A stretch of 64,000 bases of DNA from Streptomyces sp. NRRL B-3428. GTDB taxonomy: Bacteria; Actinomycetota; Actinomycetes; Streptomycetales; Streptomycetaceae. The stretch covers positions 248,001 to 312,000 of the forward strand of contig JOGW01000012.1 in NCBI GenBank assembly GCA_000721375.1, read 5' to 3'. The notes below the pieces were generated by a model. The model made no database searches. It had not been told where the DNA came from and saw only the letters and a list, made by a program, of their open reading frames with translations. The position numbers were made by a program, and so were the translations under genes. Numbering within the stretch: the first letter of the stretch is position 1; every line of letters begins with the position of its first letter. This document shows positions 26,333 through 34,905 of this stretch, piece after piece.

Positions 26333-28144
26333 CTAGGAACTCTCCCCACCCTCCCGATGCCGGGTCCCCGGCAGCATCTCCTGCACCTTCGCCTTGAACC
26401 CCTGCCGGATCATGCCCGTACGGTCGCTGTCGCCCTTCAGGATCGCGACGGCGGCCGCCTCGATCTGGTCGAGCGTCGCGTGCGGCGGGATGGGCGGGAC
26501 GGCGGGATCGGTGCGGAAGTCCAGGACATACGGGCGGTCGGCGGCCAGCGCGTGCTGCCAGGCGCCCTCGACATCGGCGGGTTTCTCCACACGTACGCCT
26601 GAGAGGCCGAGCGAACGGGCGAAGTCCGCGTAGGCGACGTCGGGAAGGGCCTGCGACGGCAGGAACTGCGGGGCGCCGGTCATCGCCCGCATCTCCCAAG
26701 TGACCTGGTTCAGATCGTGGTTGTTGAGGACGGCGACGATCAGGCGCGGGTCGCTCCACTGCTCCCAGTACTTGGCGACGGTGATCAGTTCGGCGAGGCC
26801 GTTCATCTGCATCGCGCCGTCACCGACCAACGCGACGGCCGGACGGTCGGGGTGGGCGAACTTCGCGCCGATCGCGTACGGGACGCCAGGACCCATCGTG
26901 GCGAGCGTGCCCGACAGCGAGCCGCGCATGGCGCCGCGCAGCCGCAGATGGCGGGCGTACCAGTTGGCGGCCGAGCCGGAGTCGGCGGTGAGGATGACGT
27001 CCTCGGGCAGTAGCCGGTCGAGCGCGTGCACCACGTACTCGGGGTTGATCGGGTCGGCCTCGACGGCGGCGCGCCGCTCCATCACCTCCCACCAGCGGGC
27101 GGTGTCCTTCTCGATCTTCCTGCGCCACTTGCCCGGCTTCTTCTGTTCCAGCTGCGGCAGGAGCCGATCGAGGGTCTCGCGGGCGTCGCCCACCAGGTTG
27201 ATCTCGAAGGGATAGCGCAGTCCGACCATGAACGGGTCGATGTCGATCTGCACCGCCCGCGCCTGCCCGAACTCCGGCAGGAACTGCGTGTAGGGGAAGC
27301 TCGATCCGATGACGAGCAAAGTGTCGCAGTCCTGCATCAGCTCGTAGCTGGGCCGGGTGCCGAGCAGTCCGATGGCTCCGGTGACGTACGGCAGATCGTC
27401 GGGCAGGGCGTCTTTGCCGAGCAGGGCCTTGGCGACTCCGGCCTGGAGCGTGTCGGCCAGACGCATCACCTGCTCACGGGCGCCACGAGCGCCCTGGCCG
27501 ATGAGGACGGCCACCTTCTCGCCGGCGTTGAGGAGTGCGGCGGCCCGGGTCAGTTCGCTGTCGGAGGGTACGGGCGCGTAGCGCGGCTGTCCGAGACTCG
27601 AGGGGACCATCTTGAAGGCGTGCTCAGGGGCCTCGTAGTCGAGTTCCTGGACATCGGCCGGGATGATCAGCGCGGTCACGGTGCGCTTGGCCTGGGCTGT
27701 GCGCAGCGCGCGGTCCAGGGCGTTGGGCAACTGCTGGGGGACGGTGATCATTTCGCAGTAGTCACCCGCGACGTCCTTGTAGAGCGAGAGCAGATCCACT
27801 TCCTGCTGGTACGAGCCGCCCATCGCGCTGCGGTTGGTCTGGCCGACGATGGCCACGACCGGCACGTGGTCGAGCTTGGCGTCGTAGAGGCCGTTGAGCA
27901 GATGGATCGCACCGGGTCCCGCGGTCGCCACGCACACCCCGACGCGACCGCTGAACTTGGCGTAGCCGACCGCTTGGAGAGCGGACATCTCCTCATGCCG
28001 TGACTGGATGAACTCGGGCCTGTTGTCGGCGCGTCCCCAGGCGGCGAGCAGTCCGTTGATGCCGTCTCCCGGGTAGGCGAAGACATGCTCGACGCCCCAG
28101 GCCCGCAGGCGCTGGAGGATGTGGTCGGAGACCTTGGTGGACAC
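26333..28144 (-). CDS. thiamine-diphosphate enzyme, pyruvate oxidase/dehydrogenase-like
   Basis: Product of 603 residues with three domains. The Pyr domain has the catalytic Glu in QSRHEEMSALQAVGYAKFSG. The central domain has the IGQGARGAREQV segment. The PP domain has the ThDP motif beginning VGDGAMQMNGLAEL and ending AVLNNHDLNQVTWEMR. It most resembles PoxB-type pyruvate:quinone oxidoreductases and unassigned acetolactate-synthase-like enzymes of Streptomyces. A likely reaction is decarboxylation of pyruvate to acetate or acetyl-phosphate, but the acceptor cannot be read here. GTG start at 28144. The 300 bp upstream contain two tandem-repeat blocks. Confidence 0.85.
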   Translation of the reverse strand: MSTKVSDHILQRLRAWGVEHVFAYPGDGINGLLAAWGRADNRPEFIQSRHEEMSALQAVGYAKFSGRVGVCVATAGPGAIHLLNGLYDAKLDHVPVVAIVGQTNRSAMGGSYQQEVDLLSLYKDVAGDYCEMITVPQQLPNALDRALRTAQAKRTVTALIIPADVQELDYEAPEHAFKMVPSSLGQPRYAPVPSDSELTRAAALLNAGEKVAVLIGQGARGAREQVMRLADTLQAGVAKALLGKDALPDDLPYVTGAIGLLGTRPSYELMQDCDTLLVIGSSFPYTQFLPEFGQARAVQIDIDPFMVGLRYPFEINLVGDARETLDRLLPQLEQKKPGKWRRKIEKDTARWWEVMERRAAVEADPINPEYVVHALDRLLPEDVILTADSGSAANWYARHLRLRGAMRGSLSGTLATMGPGVPYAIGAKFAHPDRPAVALVGDGAMQMNGLAELITVAKYWEQWSDPRLIVAVLNNHDLNQVTWEMRAMTGAPQFLPSQALPDVAYADFARSLGLSGVRVEKPADVEGAWQHALAADRPYVLDFRTDPAVPPIPPHATLDQIEAAAVAILKGDSDRTGMIRQGFKAKVQEMLPGTRHREGGESS

Positions 28145-28239
28145 AGCGGAACCTTTCGTGACGAGGGTCTGCGGGGCGGCGCCTCAGCGGCGGCGGCGCG
28201 GCGAGGGCCTGGTCGTCGTCGCCGGTTACCCGGCGGCGC

Positions 28240-28275
28240 GCACGCCGAAGGCCGCACGCCGAAGGCCGCACGCCG
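28240..28275. repeat. 14-bp tandem repeat, about 2.6 units
   Basis: Units GCACGCCGAAGGCC at 28240-28253 and 28254-28267, and a partial copy at 28268-28275. Confidence 0.8.
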
Positions 28276-28348
28276 GCAGGACCGTGGTCACGGCCGCGAG
28301 GGCCGCCGTCCCAGGCAGCACCCGCGGCCGCGACCACAGGGCCTGCGG

Positions 28349-28388
28349 CCACTCAGCCACTCAGCCACTCAGCCACTCAGCCACTCAG
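28349..28388. repeat. 8-bp tandem repeat, five exact units
   Basis: CCACTCAG repeated five times without error, plus a partial sixth. Exact short repeats like this are prone to slippage and should vary between strains. Confidence 0.9.
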
Positions 28389-28445
28389 CCACAGGCCGGG
28401 TTCCCCGCACGCGCACCTCAAACACCTGGCACGAACCGCGCAGAT

Positions 28446-28742
28446 CTAGCGCTGCTTTCCTTGCCTCGTTGAGGAGTTGCGCAGTTCGTGCGGGGTGAGC
28501 CTGCGGCCGTCGCGCGGCACCTCGTCGGGTTCGCGGATCTCCTGCACCGGACCGGACGGCCGGCCGCCGGGCAGCCGTGGCTGTTCTTCGGGGGTGGGCC
28601 GCCGTGGCGCACGGTCGAGCCTGCGCCGGCCCCACCAGACGGCGCCGATCAGCATGGCCACGACGGCGAGATCCACCACACTGAGCGCGATTCCGGCCGC
28701 CGCGCCCGGGGCGGCCACGGTTTCCGTCCATTGCGTACGCAT
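28446..28742 (-). CDS. DUF6479 family small membrane protein
   Basis: Product of 98 residues with a single hydrophobic helix (AGIALSVVDLAVVAMLIGAVWW, about 16-37) followed by an arginine/proline-rich cytoplasmic tail with the motif EIREPDEVPRDGRRLTPHEL. That tail motif is characteristic of the Streptomyces family DUF6479. Function is unknown. It lies 53 bp downstream of the dps gene on the same strand and could be co-transcribed with it. Confidence 0.72.
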   Translation of the reverse strand: MRTQWTETVAAPGAAAGIALSVVDLAVVAMLIGAVWWGRRRLDRAPRRPTPEEQPRLPGGRPSGPVQEIREPDEVPRDGRRLTPHELRNSSTRQGKQR

Positions 28743-28795
28743 GACGTCCCTCCTGGTACTCGTCGCGCGCCCAAGGAGTTGTCCGGCACAAGCTC

Positions 28796-29275
28796 TCAGT
28801 GCGGCAAGGGCTGTTCGGCCTGGAACATCCAGTGGTGCTTCTCCAACTCGGCGGTCAGGCCGAGCAGTACGTCCTGGCTCACCAGGTCGCTGTCGCCGGT
28901 GATGTGGATGCGCTCCCGCATCCGGCGCACGGCCTCACCGAGGGCGCCGATCAGCAGCTCGACGACGGCGCGCTCCTGGAGCCAGCCGTCCGGCGGCTGG
29001 GCCAGGCCCGACCGCTGGGCCAGGGTCGCAGCCCTTCCATCGGGCGGTACGCCGATGGTCGCGGCGCGTTCGGCGACGGCGTCCGCATAGGTGCGCGCGG
29101 TGACGACGACCTCGTCGAGCTGGAGGTGGAGCGAGCGGAACCTGGGCCCGAGAATGTTCCAATGCGCCTGCTTCGCGATCAGCGACAGATCGAGCAGATC
29201 CACCAGCGCGCCTTGCAGGACTTCCCCGGTGGCCTTGCGGTCGGTTTCGGTGAGCGGGCCGTTCACGGCAGTCAT
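28796..29275 (-). CDS. dps: Dps-family DNA-protection ferritin
   Basis: Product of 159 residues. The four-helix Dps fold is visible, with ferroxidase-type residues in KQAHWNILGPRFRSLHLQLDEVV and YADAVAERAATIGVPPDGR. Dps assembles as a dodecamer that stores iron using peroxide and coats DNA during stress. ATG 29275 is chosen because AGGAGG lies six bases before it and the family match starts at once. It is divergent from the ECF41 sigma factor gene across 216 bp. Confidence 0.9.
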   Translation of the reverse strand: MTAVNGPLTETDRKATGEVLQGALVDLLDLSLIAKQAHWNILGPRFRSLHLQLDEVVVTARTYADAVAERAATIGVPPDGRAATLAQRSGLAQPPDGWLQERAVVELLIGALGEAVRRMRERIHITGDSDLVSQDVLLGLTAELEKHHWMFQAEQPLPH

Positions 29276-29424
29276 CGGCAGCCTCCTGTGGAACGGAGAG
29301 TCAAGTGCTGCCCCGTCGAGTGCCCCGACGCTCACCACCCATGCGGCACAGCGGCCGATGCGGGGCCCAAGTGGCGTAGGACACAAGGTGATCGGGACCG
29401 GAAGTCATCGACCTTCACGAACGT

Positions 29425-29451
29425 TGTCACAGGATCACGCCGACCGGCATC
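29425..29451 (+). promoter_or_regulatory. ECF41-type promoter before its own sigma gene
   Basis: TGTCACA at 29425-29431, a 16-bp spacer, then CATC at 29448-29451. The published ECF41 consensus is TGTCACA-N16-CGTC, so the -35 is exact and the -10 differs at one base. This supports autoregulation of the downstream gene. Confidence 0.75.
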
Positions 29452-29491
29452 CCATGGGTGACACGCTGCCGCAGACACCGAGGAGCCGCAC

Positions 29492-30382
29492 ATGAGCCAG
29501 GCAGCCGACCCCGCCACCGCCGCCTTCGTCGAGCACCGCAATCTCCTGTTCACGGTCGCGTACGAGATGCTCGGCTCCGCCGCCGACGCCGAGGACGTGC
29601 TGCAGGAGACCTGGCTCAAGTGGACCGGCGTGGACCTTGAAGAGGTGCGCGAGCCGCGGGCGTATCTGGTGCGCATCACCACGCGGCAGGCCCTGATGCG
29701 GCTGCGTTCGCTGAAGCGCCGCAAGGAGGAGTACGTGGGTCCGTGGCTGCCCGAGCCGCTGCTCACCGCTCCCGATGTGGCCGAGAACGTCGAGCTCGCC
29801 GAGAGCGTCTCGACGGCGATGCTGCTCGTCCTGGAGACCCTCACGCCCACCGAACGCGCCGTCTTCGTCCTGCGGGAGGTGTTCGCGCTCGGCTACGACG
29901 AGATCGCCGCCGCAGTCGACAAGTCACCCGCGGCCGTACGCCAGATCGCGCACCGCGCCCGCAGCCATGTCGCGGCGCGCAGGCCGCGCGAGACGGTGAG
30001 CTCGGACGCGGCGCGGGGCGCGCTCGACGCGTTCCGCCGGGCGGTCGAGACCGGGGATCTGCAGGGCCTGTTCGACAAGCTGGCGCCCGACGTGGTGATG
30101 CTCACCGACGGCGGCGGGGTCAAGCAGGCGGCGCTCCAGCCGATCGTCGGTGCGGCCGAGGTCGTGCCGTTCCTGGAGCGGGCCGTGGTGTCCCTCGGCA
30201 GCGGCGGCTCCTTCGAACCGGTGCAGATCAACGGTCACCCCGCCCTGCTCGTGCGCGTGGGCGATGAGTTGGACGGGGTGCTGAACGTCCGGATCGACGA
30301 CGGACTGGTCACCGGGCTCTACTTCGTACGCAATCCGCGCAAGCTGTCCCGGCTCGCCGCGGTGACACCGGTGAGCCGCTGA
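29492..30382 (+). CDS. ECF41-family sigma factor with fused SnoaL-like regulatory domain
   Basis: Product of 296 residues. The sigma-2 region lies at about 8-75, the WLPEP linker motif just after it, sigma-4 at about 105-160, and a C-terminal SnoaL_2-like domain at about 178-290 with DGGG and NPRKL motifs (NPDKL in typical members). In this group the fused domain replaces an anti-sigma factor and controls activity. GAGGAG precedes ATG 29492. Known ECF41 targets are usually adjacent carboxymuconolactone-decarboxylase, oxidoreductase or epimerase genes; here none is next door, and the neighbours are Dps and a DUF899 protein. A 17-bp repeat begins in its last codons. Confidence 0.9.
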   Translation: MSQAADPATAAFVEHRNLLFTVAYEMLGSAADAEDVLQETWLKWTGVDLEEVREPRAYLVRITTRQALMRLRSLKRRKEEYVGPWLPEPLLTAPDVAENVELAESVSTAMLLVLETLTPTERAVFVLREVFALGYDEIAAAVDKSPAAVRQIAHRARSHVAARRPRETVSSDAARGALDAFRRAVETGDLQGLFDKLAPDVVMLTDGGGVKQAALQPIVGAAEVVPFLERAVVSLGSGGSFEPVQINGHPALLVRVGDELDGVLNVRIDDGLVTGLYFVRNPRKLSRLAAVTPVSR

Positions 30383-30438
30383 CACCGGTGAGCCGCGGAC
30401 GCGCGTGAGCCGCAGACGCCCGTGATCCGCAGCGACCG
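30371..30438. repeat. 17-bp tandem repeat, four units across a stop codon
   Basis: Units of the form GTGAGCCGCNGACNCCG at 30371-30387, 30388-30404, 30405-30421 and 30422-30438. The first unit contains the last codons and stop of the ECF41 gene; the last ends at the DUF899 stop codon. Confidence 0.9.
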
Positions 30439-30439
30439 G

Positions 30440-31201
30440 TCAGTGGCACTCCCCGCTACGGCCCAGCGTCGTGACGGGCGCGGCGTCGGGGCGGGTCCAC
30501 TGCGGGACGGGACGGCTGGTCGGCCCCCACGACGGATTGCCCTGCGCGTCCGAGCGCCAAGTCCGGCACGAGTCCTGCCCCTTGGGCCAGCCCTCCGGGT
30601 TGTCCTCCCAGGCCTCGCCGCGCCCGTACGGGGTCATGTCGAGCAGGGCGAGCGACGGGTTGACGCACTCGTTGCCGCGGCCCGTCGTGGAGTACGTCAG
30701 AAACGTACGGTCGCCGTCGCGCAGATAGCTGGTGAGCAGGCCCATCTCGCCGCCGACGGGCTCGTCGAGGCCGCGCACCGAGTACCAGGGCTGGGTGTAG
30801 CCCATGAACGCGGTGAAGGAGGCGATTTCGGGCCACACGCCCGTGGTGGTGATCGCGAAGGACACGTCGCGGGCGTTCAGATAGACGGAGTCCCGCAGAT
30901 TCCAGGCGGCCGTGGTGCAGCCCTCGCACTGCCCCTGATGAGGGGCCGCGTCGTACCACATGTGCTTGTAGACCACGAGCTCCTCGCGGCCCTGGAACAG
31001 CTCGAGGAACGGTAGGGGCCCGTCGGCTCCGACGACTTCGACGCTCCCGTCGAACTCCACCATCGGCAGCCGGCGCCGGGCCGCGGCGATCTTGTCGCCC
31101 TCGCGGGTGTGGGCCTTCTCGCGCACCAGCAGTTCGTCCCGTTCGGCCTGCCAGGCGGCTAGGTCGACTACGGGCGGGCGGCCGGGCAGTTGCTCGGTCA
31201 T
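30440..31201 (-). CDS. DUF899 thioredoxin-like protein
   Basis: Product of 253 residues. It shows DUF899 features: LPMVEFDGSVEVVGADGPLPFLELFQGREELVVYKHMW followed by the cysteine pair in GQCEGCTTAAWNL, then MGYTQPWYSVRGLDEP. The fold is that of AhpC/thioredoxin-type proteins and the CxxC-like pair suggests a thiol redox role; substrate unknown. ATG 31201 follows GGGAGA. It converges on the ECF41 sigma gene, with only the tandem repeat between the two stop codons. Confidence 0.82.
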   Translation of the reverse strand: MTEQLPGRPPVVDLAAWQAERDELLVREKAHTREGDKIAAARRRLPMVEFDGSVEVVGADGPLPFLELFQGREELVVYKHMWYDAAPHQGQCEGCTTAAWNLRDSVYLNARDVSFAITTTGVWPEIASFTAFMGYTQPWYSVRGLDEPVGGEMGLLTSYLRDGDRTFLTYSTTGRGNECVNPSLALLDMTPYGRGEAWEDNPEGWPKGQDSCRTWRSDAQGNPSWGPTSRPVPQWTRPDAAPVTTLGRSGECH

Positions 31202-31415
31202 GGGTGTCTCCCTGGTGTCGGGTGCGGGCGACGTACGAGGCCCGCATCTGAGGTGACCGGGAACGGACCCGAAACTCATCGCCGGCCGTGCGCGGCACCG
31301 GACGGGGTGGCGGCGAGGACCTGGTGCGGCACACCGCCAATGCGGCGGCACCTGTCGCCACTTCGGTCGGATCTCGGCGCGCCTTCCCCCTCGAGATCGG
31401 ACAACACCCCAGGTC

Positions 31416-32678
31416 ATGAGCATGATCCAGAACATGAACGAGCCCCGCCCGAATCTGCCGCCCAGCAGCCTGCCGCTGCCCTCCGACGCCCGGCAGTACG
31501 CCCGCTGGTCACGTGTCGGCCGCCTGCTGGGATCGCGTACCGGCGACTGGATCGCAATCGGGGTGGTCTTCGTCCTCAGCCTGCCCAGGGTGCTGATCCG
31601 TCCCGAGGACCCCGGCTGGAACCCGTGGCTCAGCTGGCCGCTCGGCGTGGCCGCGCTGGGGGTCCTGACCCTTCTCGTACGACGGCGCTGGCCGGAGGTC
31701 CCGGCGCTCGCGGGACTTGTCGTCCTGGCTCTGACCTCGGACGACGCACTCCTGCGCTTCGGGATCTACGCGGTGGGCCGCTATCGGCCGCTGCGCTATG
31801 CGGTGTGGTTCGCCGTCGCGGTGGTCTTCGTCCGGCTCCCCATCGTCGTCTTCCTCGTCGACAAGCACACGACCTGGGATGCCGAGATGTGGCAACTGGC
31901 CCTGGTCACCTTCAGGTACTGCGTGATGAGCGTCCTGGGCCCGGCCTCCGCAGGTGCCGTGGTCCGCACGTTCCGCGTGGGCGAACTGCTCTCCGCGTTC
32001 CGGGCCCGGTTGGAACGCGAGGACGCGCTGGCCAAGGCCGAGGCGGCGGCCGAGGACCGCGCCGAGCAGGACCGCCGGCGTATCGCCCGGGACGCACACG
32101 ACCATGTGGGCCATGAGGTGACCTTGATGGTGCTGCAGGCCAACCTCCTGTCCGCACAAGCACCTGACGAGCAGACCCGGACGGCGGCGGAGGATCTGGT
32201 CGAACGCGGCCAGCGGGCCATCCACGAACTGCACAGCATCGTGGCGACGCTCAAGGAACCCGAGGCGAAGCCCTCCTCGCCGGCCGACGTACGGCGGATC
32301 GAGCGGCTGGTGGAGGACGTACGCCGCAGTGGCGCTCCGGTCCGCCTCGACCAGCGGGGCTTCGAGGACCGGCTGCTGCCGCCGGCCGTGGCCGAGTTCT
32401 GTTTCCGGGTGGCGCAGGAGGGACTGACCAACGCCGTGAAGCACGCGCCTTGCGCCGACATCCTCGTCACGGTGGCAGCCGACGACACCACCGCCGAGGT
32501 CGGCGTCCGCAACGCGGCGCCCGACCTGGCACCGGGCCCCCTGGCTGCGGGCGGCGGCAACGGTCTGGAGGGCCTCGCCGAGCTGGCGGCCCGCCTCGGC
32601 GGCGAGCTCACCTGGGGCACCACACCGGACGGCGGTTTCGAGCTGAGGGCGAGGGTGCCGCGGGTGACACCCGGCTGA
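31416..32678 (+). CDS. NarL/DesK-type sensor histidine kinase
   Basis: Product of 420 residues. Four to five hydrophobic segments occupy residues 45-185. A helical linker follows, then the HisKA_3 dimerisation motif RRRIARDAHDHVGHEV with the phospho-accepting His, and an HATPase domain with FCFRVAQEGLTNAVKHA and GGGNGLEGLAELAARLGG. It would phosphorylate the NarL-type regulator encoded 90 bp downstream. The signal is unknown; the sensor is almost entirely membrane-embedded. Confidence 0.9.
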   Translation: MSMIQNMNEPRPNLPPSSLPLPSDARQYARWSRVGRLLGSRTGDWIAIGVVFVLSLPRVLIRPEDPGWNPWLSWPLGVAALGVLTLLVRRRWPEVPALAGLVVLALTSDDALLRFGIYAVGRYRPLRYAVWFAVAVVFVRLPIVVFLVDKHTTWDAEMWQLALVTFRYCVMSVLGPASAGAVVRTFRVGELLSAFRARLEREDALAKAEAAAEDRAEQDRRRIARDAHDHVGHEVTLMVLQANLLSAQAPDEQTRTAAEDLVERGQRAIHELHSIVATLKEPEAKPSSPADVRRIERLVEDVRRSGAPVRLDQRGFEDRLLPPAVAEFCFRVAQEGLTNAVKHAPCADILVTVAADDTTAEVGVRNAAPDLAPGPLAAGGGNGLEGLAELAARLGGELTWGTTPDGGFELRARVPRVTPG

Positions 32679-32768
32679 GCGGTTCCTGAGGCCGCAGGCC
32701 TACGGGATGCGCGGTTCCCGGCACGCGGTGAGCATGAGGAGTGACGACGACATGACAGGGAGTGTGCG

Positions 32769-33446
32769 ATGCCGGTCAACGTACTGCTGGTGGATGACGA
32801 GCCGCTGGTCAGGGCCGGGATCAAGGCACTGCTCGACACCACGGACGAGATCCAGGTGATCGGCGAGGCGTCCGACGGGTCCGAGGCGGTGGATCTCGCG
32901 GCGCGGCTGCGGCCCGACGTCGTGGTCATGGACGTCAACATGCCCAAGGTCTCCGGCATCACCGCGGCCCGCAGGATCCAGGACCTGACCCCGACACCTC
33001 GCATCCTGATGCTCACCGCGCTCGGCGACGACGAGAAGGTGTCCGCGGCCTTCCGGGCCGGGGCGGACGGCTTCGCCCTGAAGAGCACGCGCACGGGCGA
33101 GCTGATCCGGTCGGTGCTGGCCGTTGCCGAGGGCGATCCGGTGGTGCCCCCAGAGATCATGCGCCTGATGATCCGCCGCACCGTGGAGCAGGACACCCCC
33201 GAGGTGGCCGAGGCCCGCAAGCGCGTGTCCCGGCTCGGCGGGCGGGAGCGGCAGGTGCTCGCGCTGCTCGGCAGCGGGGCGAACAACGCGCGGATCGCCG
33301 AGTCGCTGTTCATGGCCGAGGGGACCGTCAAGGCCTATGTGTCGCGGGTGCTCGCCGAGCTGAGCGTGGAGAACCGCACGCAGGCGGCGCTCCTCGCGCA
33401 CCAGGTCGGCCTGACGCCCGAGGAGACGGAGCAGCCGACCGCTTGA
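32769..33446 (+). CDS. NarL/FixJ-type response regulator
   Basis: Product of 225 residues. The receiver domain has LLVDDEPLVR, the phospho-acceptor Asp in VVVMDVNMPK, LTA and the conserved Lys in FALKSTRTGEL. The C-terminal LuxR HTH reads LGGRERQVLALLGSGANNARIAESLFMAEGTVKAYVSRVLAEL. It is the cognate partner of the kinase gene upstream. No direct target is obvious in the next gene, which has its own promoter-like region with two palindromes. Confidence 0.92.
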   Translation: MPVNVLLVDDEPLVRAGIKALLDTTDEIQVIGEASDGSEAVDLAARLRPDVVVMDVNMPKVSGITAARRIQDLTPTPRILMLTALGDDEKVSAAFRAGADGFALKSTRTGELIRSVLAVAEGDPVVPPEIMRLMIRRTVEQDTPEVAEARKRVSRLGGRERQVLALLGSGANNARIAESLFMAEGTVKAYVSRVLAELSVENRTQAALLAHQVGLTPEETEQPTA

Positions 33447-33522
33447 GGGCCGGTCGGCGCGGGGGTCGGCCGGCCTGAAACGCCGGATCTCGGCCGGCCC
33501 GAAGCACCGGTCAAGACTTTCG

Positions 33523-33550
33523 TTGGGTTACCCAAGACGGAAGTATCCGT
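33523..33550. promoter_or_regulatory. two adjacent palindromes before the WecB-like gene
   Basis: TTGGGT-T-ACCCAA at 33523-33535 and ACGGA-AGTA-TCCGT at 33537-33550, about 85-110 bp upstream of ATG 33634. These are candidate operators of unknown regulator. Confidence 0.5.
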
Positions 33551-33633
33551 TTTCCGGCATTTCGGACAGCCATTCTCTTTCACGGAACGCATGCGCAGCG
33601 TGCTCATCCCGCACCGCACGTGGAGGAGAGACC

Positions 33634-34905
33634 ATGTCCCGCACCACCCCCTGCACCCCCCACCCCGTCCCCGCGAACCTGCCCCGCCTGGCCGGCCGCA
33701 TCGCCGTCGTCCTCGGCAGCCGCGGCGAGGCCGAACGGCTCGCGCCCGTCCTGCACCAGCTCGACGACGCCGCCGTGGTCGTCCATACCGGGGAGCAGCA
33801 CGACCGGCCGCTCGGCGCCGACCTGCTCGCCGATCTGCTCGCCGAGTGGGGTGTGGCCGCGCCCGTGGTGGCACTCGCGGCGGGCGGCCGGAACGAGGGC
33901 CTGCGGCTGGGCGGGATGGCGACAGCCCTGAGCGGCTCGTTCGCCGGGCACCGCCCCGCCGCGGTGCTCGTGCTGGGCGGCAGTGTCTCCGCCGCCGCGG
34001 GTGCGCTCGCCGCCCACCGGAACGGGATACCCCTCGTCCACGTGGGCGCGGGCGCCCGCAGCCACGAGCGCGGCGAGGCGGCGGAGCGCCGTCGCACCAC
34101 CGTGGACCGTCTCGCCGACGTGCTGTGCGCGGCGACGCCCGAGAACGTGACCCAGCTGATCGACGAGGACCACCACCCGGACCGCATCGTGCTGACCGGC
34201 TCCCCCGTGGTCGAGTCCGTCGCCCGCCGGCTGCCCTCCCCCGCGCGCAGCACCGAACTCATCGACGCCCTCGGCCTGCACCGCGACCGCTACGTCCTGG
34301 CGACGCTCGACGACGCGCGCACCACCCGCAATCCCGTACGGCTCAGCGCCGCACTGCATGCGCTCGGGGACGCACAGGACGGCGGCCACCCGGTCGTGCT
34401 CGCCCTGCGGCCGCCCGGCACCCGCGCGGCGGTCGTACGCCACGGACTCGGGCCGCTCCTGACCCGGCTGCGGGTCCTGGACGCACCCGACGAACGGTCC
34501 GTCCTCGCCCTGGCGCGCCACGCCGCACTCCTGGTGACCGACTCGGGCGCGCTCCAGGAGGTGGCTACGGTGCTCGGGCGTCCCCATCTCGTCCTGCGCA
34601 CATCCACGGAACTGCCGGAATCCCTGGGGGAGTTCGGGGAACTGACGGCGCCCGGCGAACTCGCCGAGGCAATACGTCGCCACCTCGGCCGGATCCCTGA
34701 GGCGCTCGACCGCCTCGCCGACGTCCCCTCACCCTTCGGCGACGGTCTGGCCTGCGAGCGCATCGCCGAGGTCGCCCTCGCGGCCGCCTCGCGTGGGGGC
34801 GCGGCGCTGCCGCCCAGGCGGGCGCTGCCCGACCCGGGAGCCGCGCACACCCGGCGGTGCGAGCCGGTGCCCACGGCCGTGGTCGATGCTCTCATCAGCG
34901 CGTGA
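33634..34905 (+). CDS. degenerate UDP-GlcNAc 2-epimerase (WecB)-like protein
   Basis: Product of 423 residues with the whole WecB/GT-B-like fold. The order of motifs is preserved (VVLGSRGEAERLAP, VLVLGGSVSAAAGALAAHRNGIPLVHVGAGAR, VTDSGALQEVATVLGRPHLVLRTSTELPE). Key catalytic positions are not: the Asp of GDTTT is Gly116, the Glu of HVEAGLR is Gly138, the His of the GHRRE motif is Asp226, and the E-E of SGGIQEE is E-V. It is therefore probably not an active epimerase and may bind a nucleotide-sugar or act as a scaffold. GGAGGAGAG precedes ATG 33634. The stop overlaps the start of a SpoIIE-type phosphatase gene. Confidence 0.8.
   Translation: MSRTTPCTPHPVPANLPRLAGRIAVVLGSRGEAERLAPVLHQLDDAAVVVHTGEQHDRPLGADLLADLLAEWGVAAPVVALAAGGRNEGLRLGGMATALSGSFAGHRPAAVLVLGGSVSAAAGALAAHRNGIPLVHVGAGARSHERGEAAERRRTTVDRLADVLCAATPENVTQLIDEDHHPDRIVLTGSPVVESVARRLPSPARSTELIDALGLHRDRYVLATLDDARTTRNPVRLSAALHALGDAQDGGHPVVLALRPPGTRAAVVRHGLGPLLTRLRVLDAPDERSVLALARHAALLVTDSGALQEVATVLGRPHLVLRTSTELPESLGEFGELTAPGELAEAIRRHLGRIPEALDRLADVPSPFGDGLACERIAEVALAAASRGGAALPPRRALPDPGAAHTRRCEPVPTAVVDALISA

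Larger units (their letters stand above)
28145..28445. other. 300-bp intergenic region, repeat-bearing
   Basis: No gene seen. It contains a 14-bp and an 8-bp tandem repeat (listed separately) and the promoter side of the ThDP-enzyme gene. No clear hairpin terminator for DUF6479 was found. Confidence 0.5.

Noticed and set aside
28349..28388. CRISPR-like repeat
   Set aside because: Units are 8 bp, directly adjacent with no spacers, and there are no cas genes. It is a simple tandem repeat.
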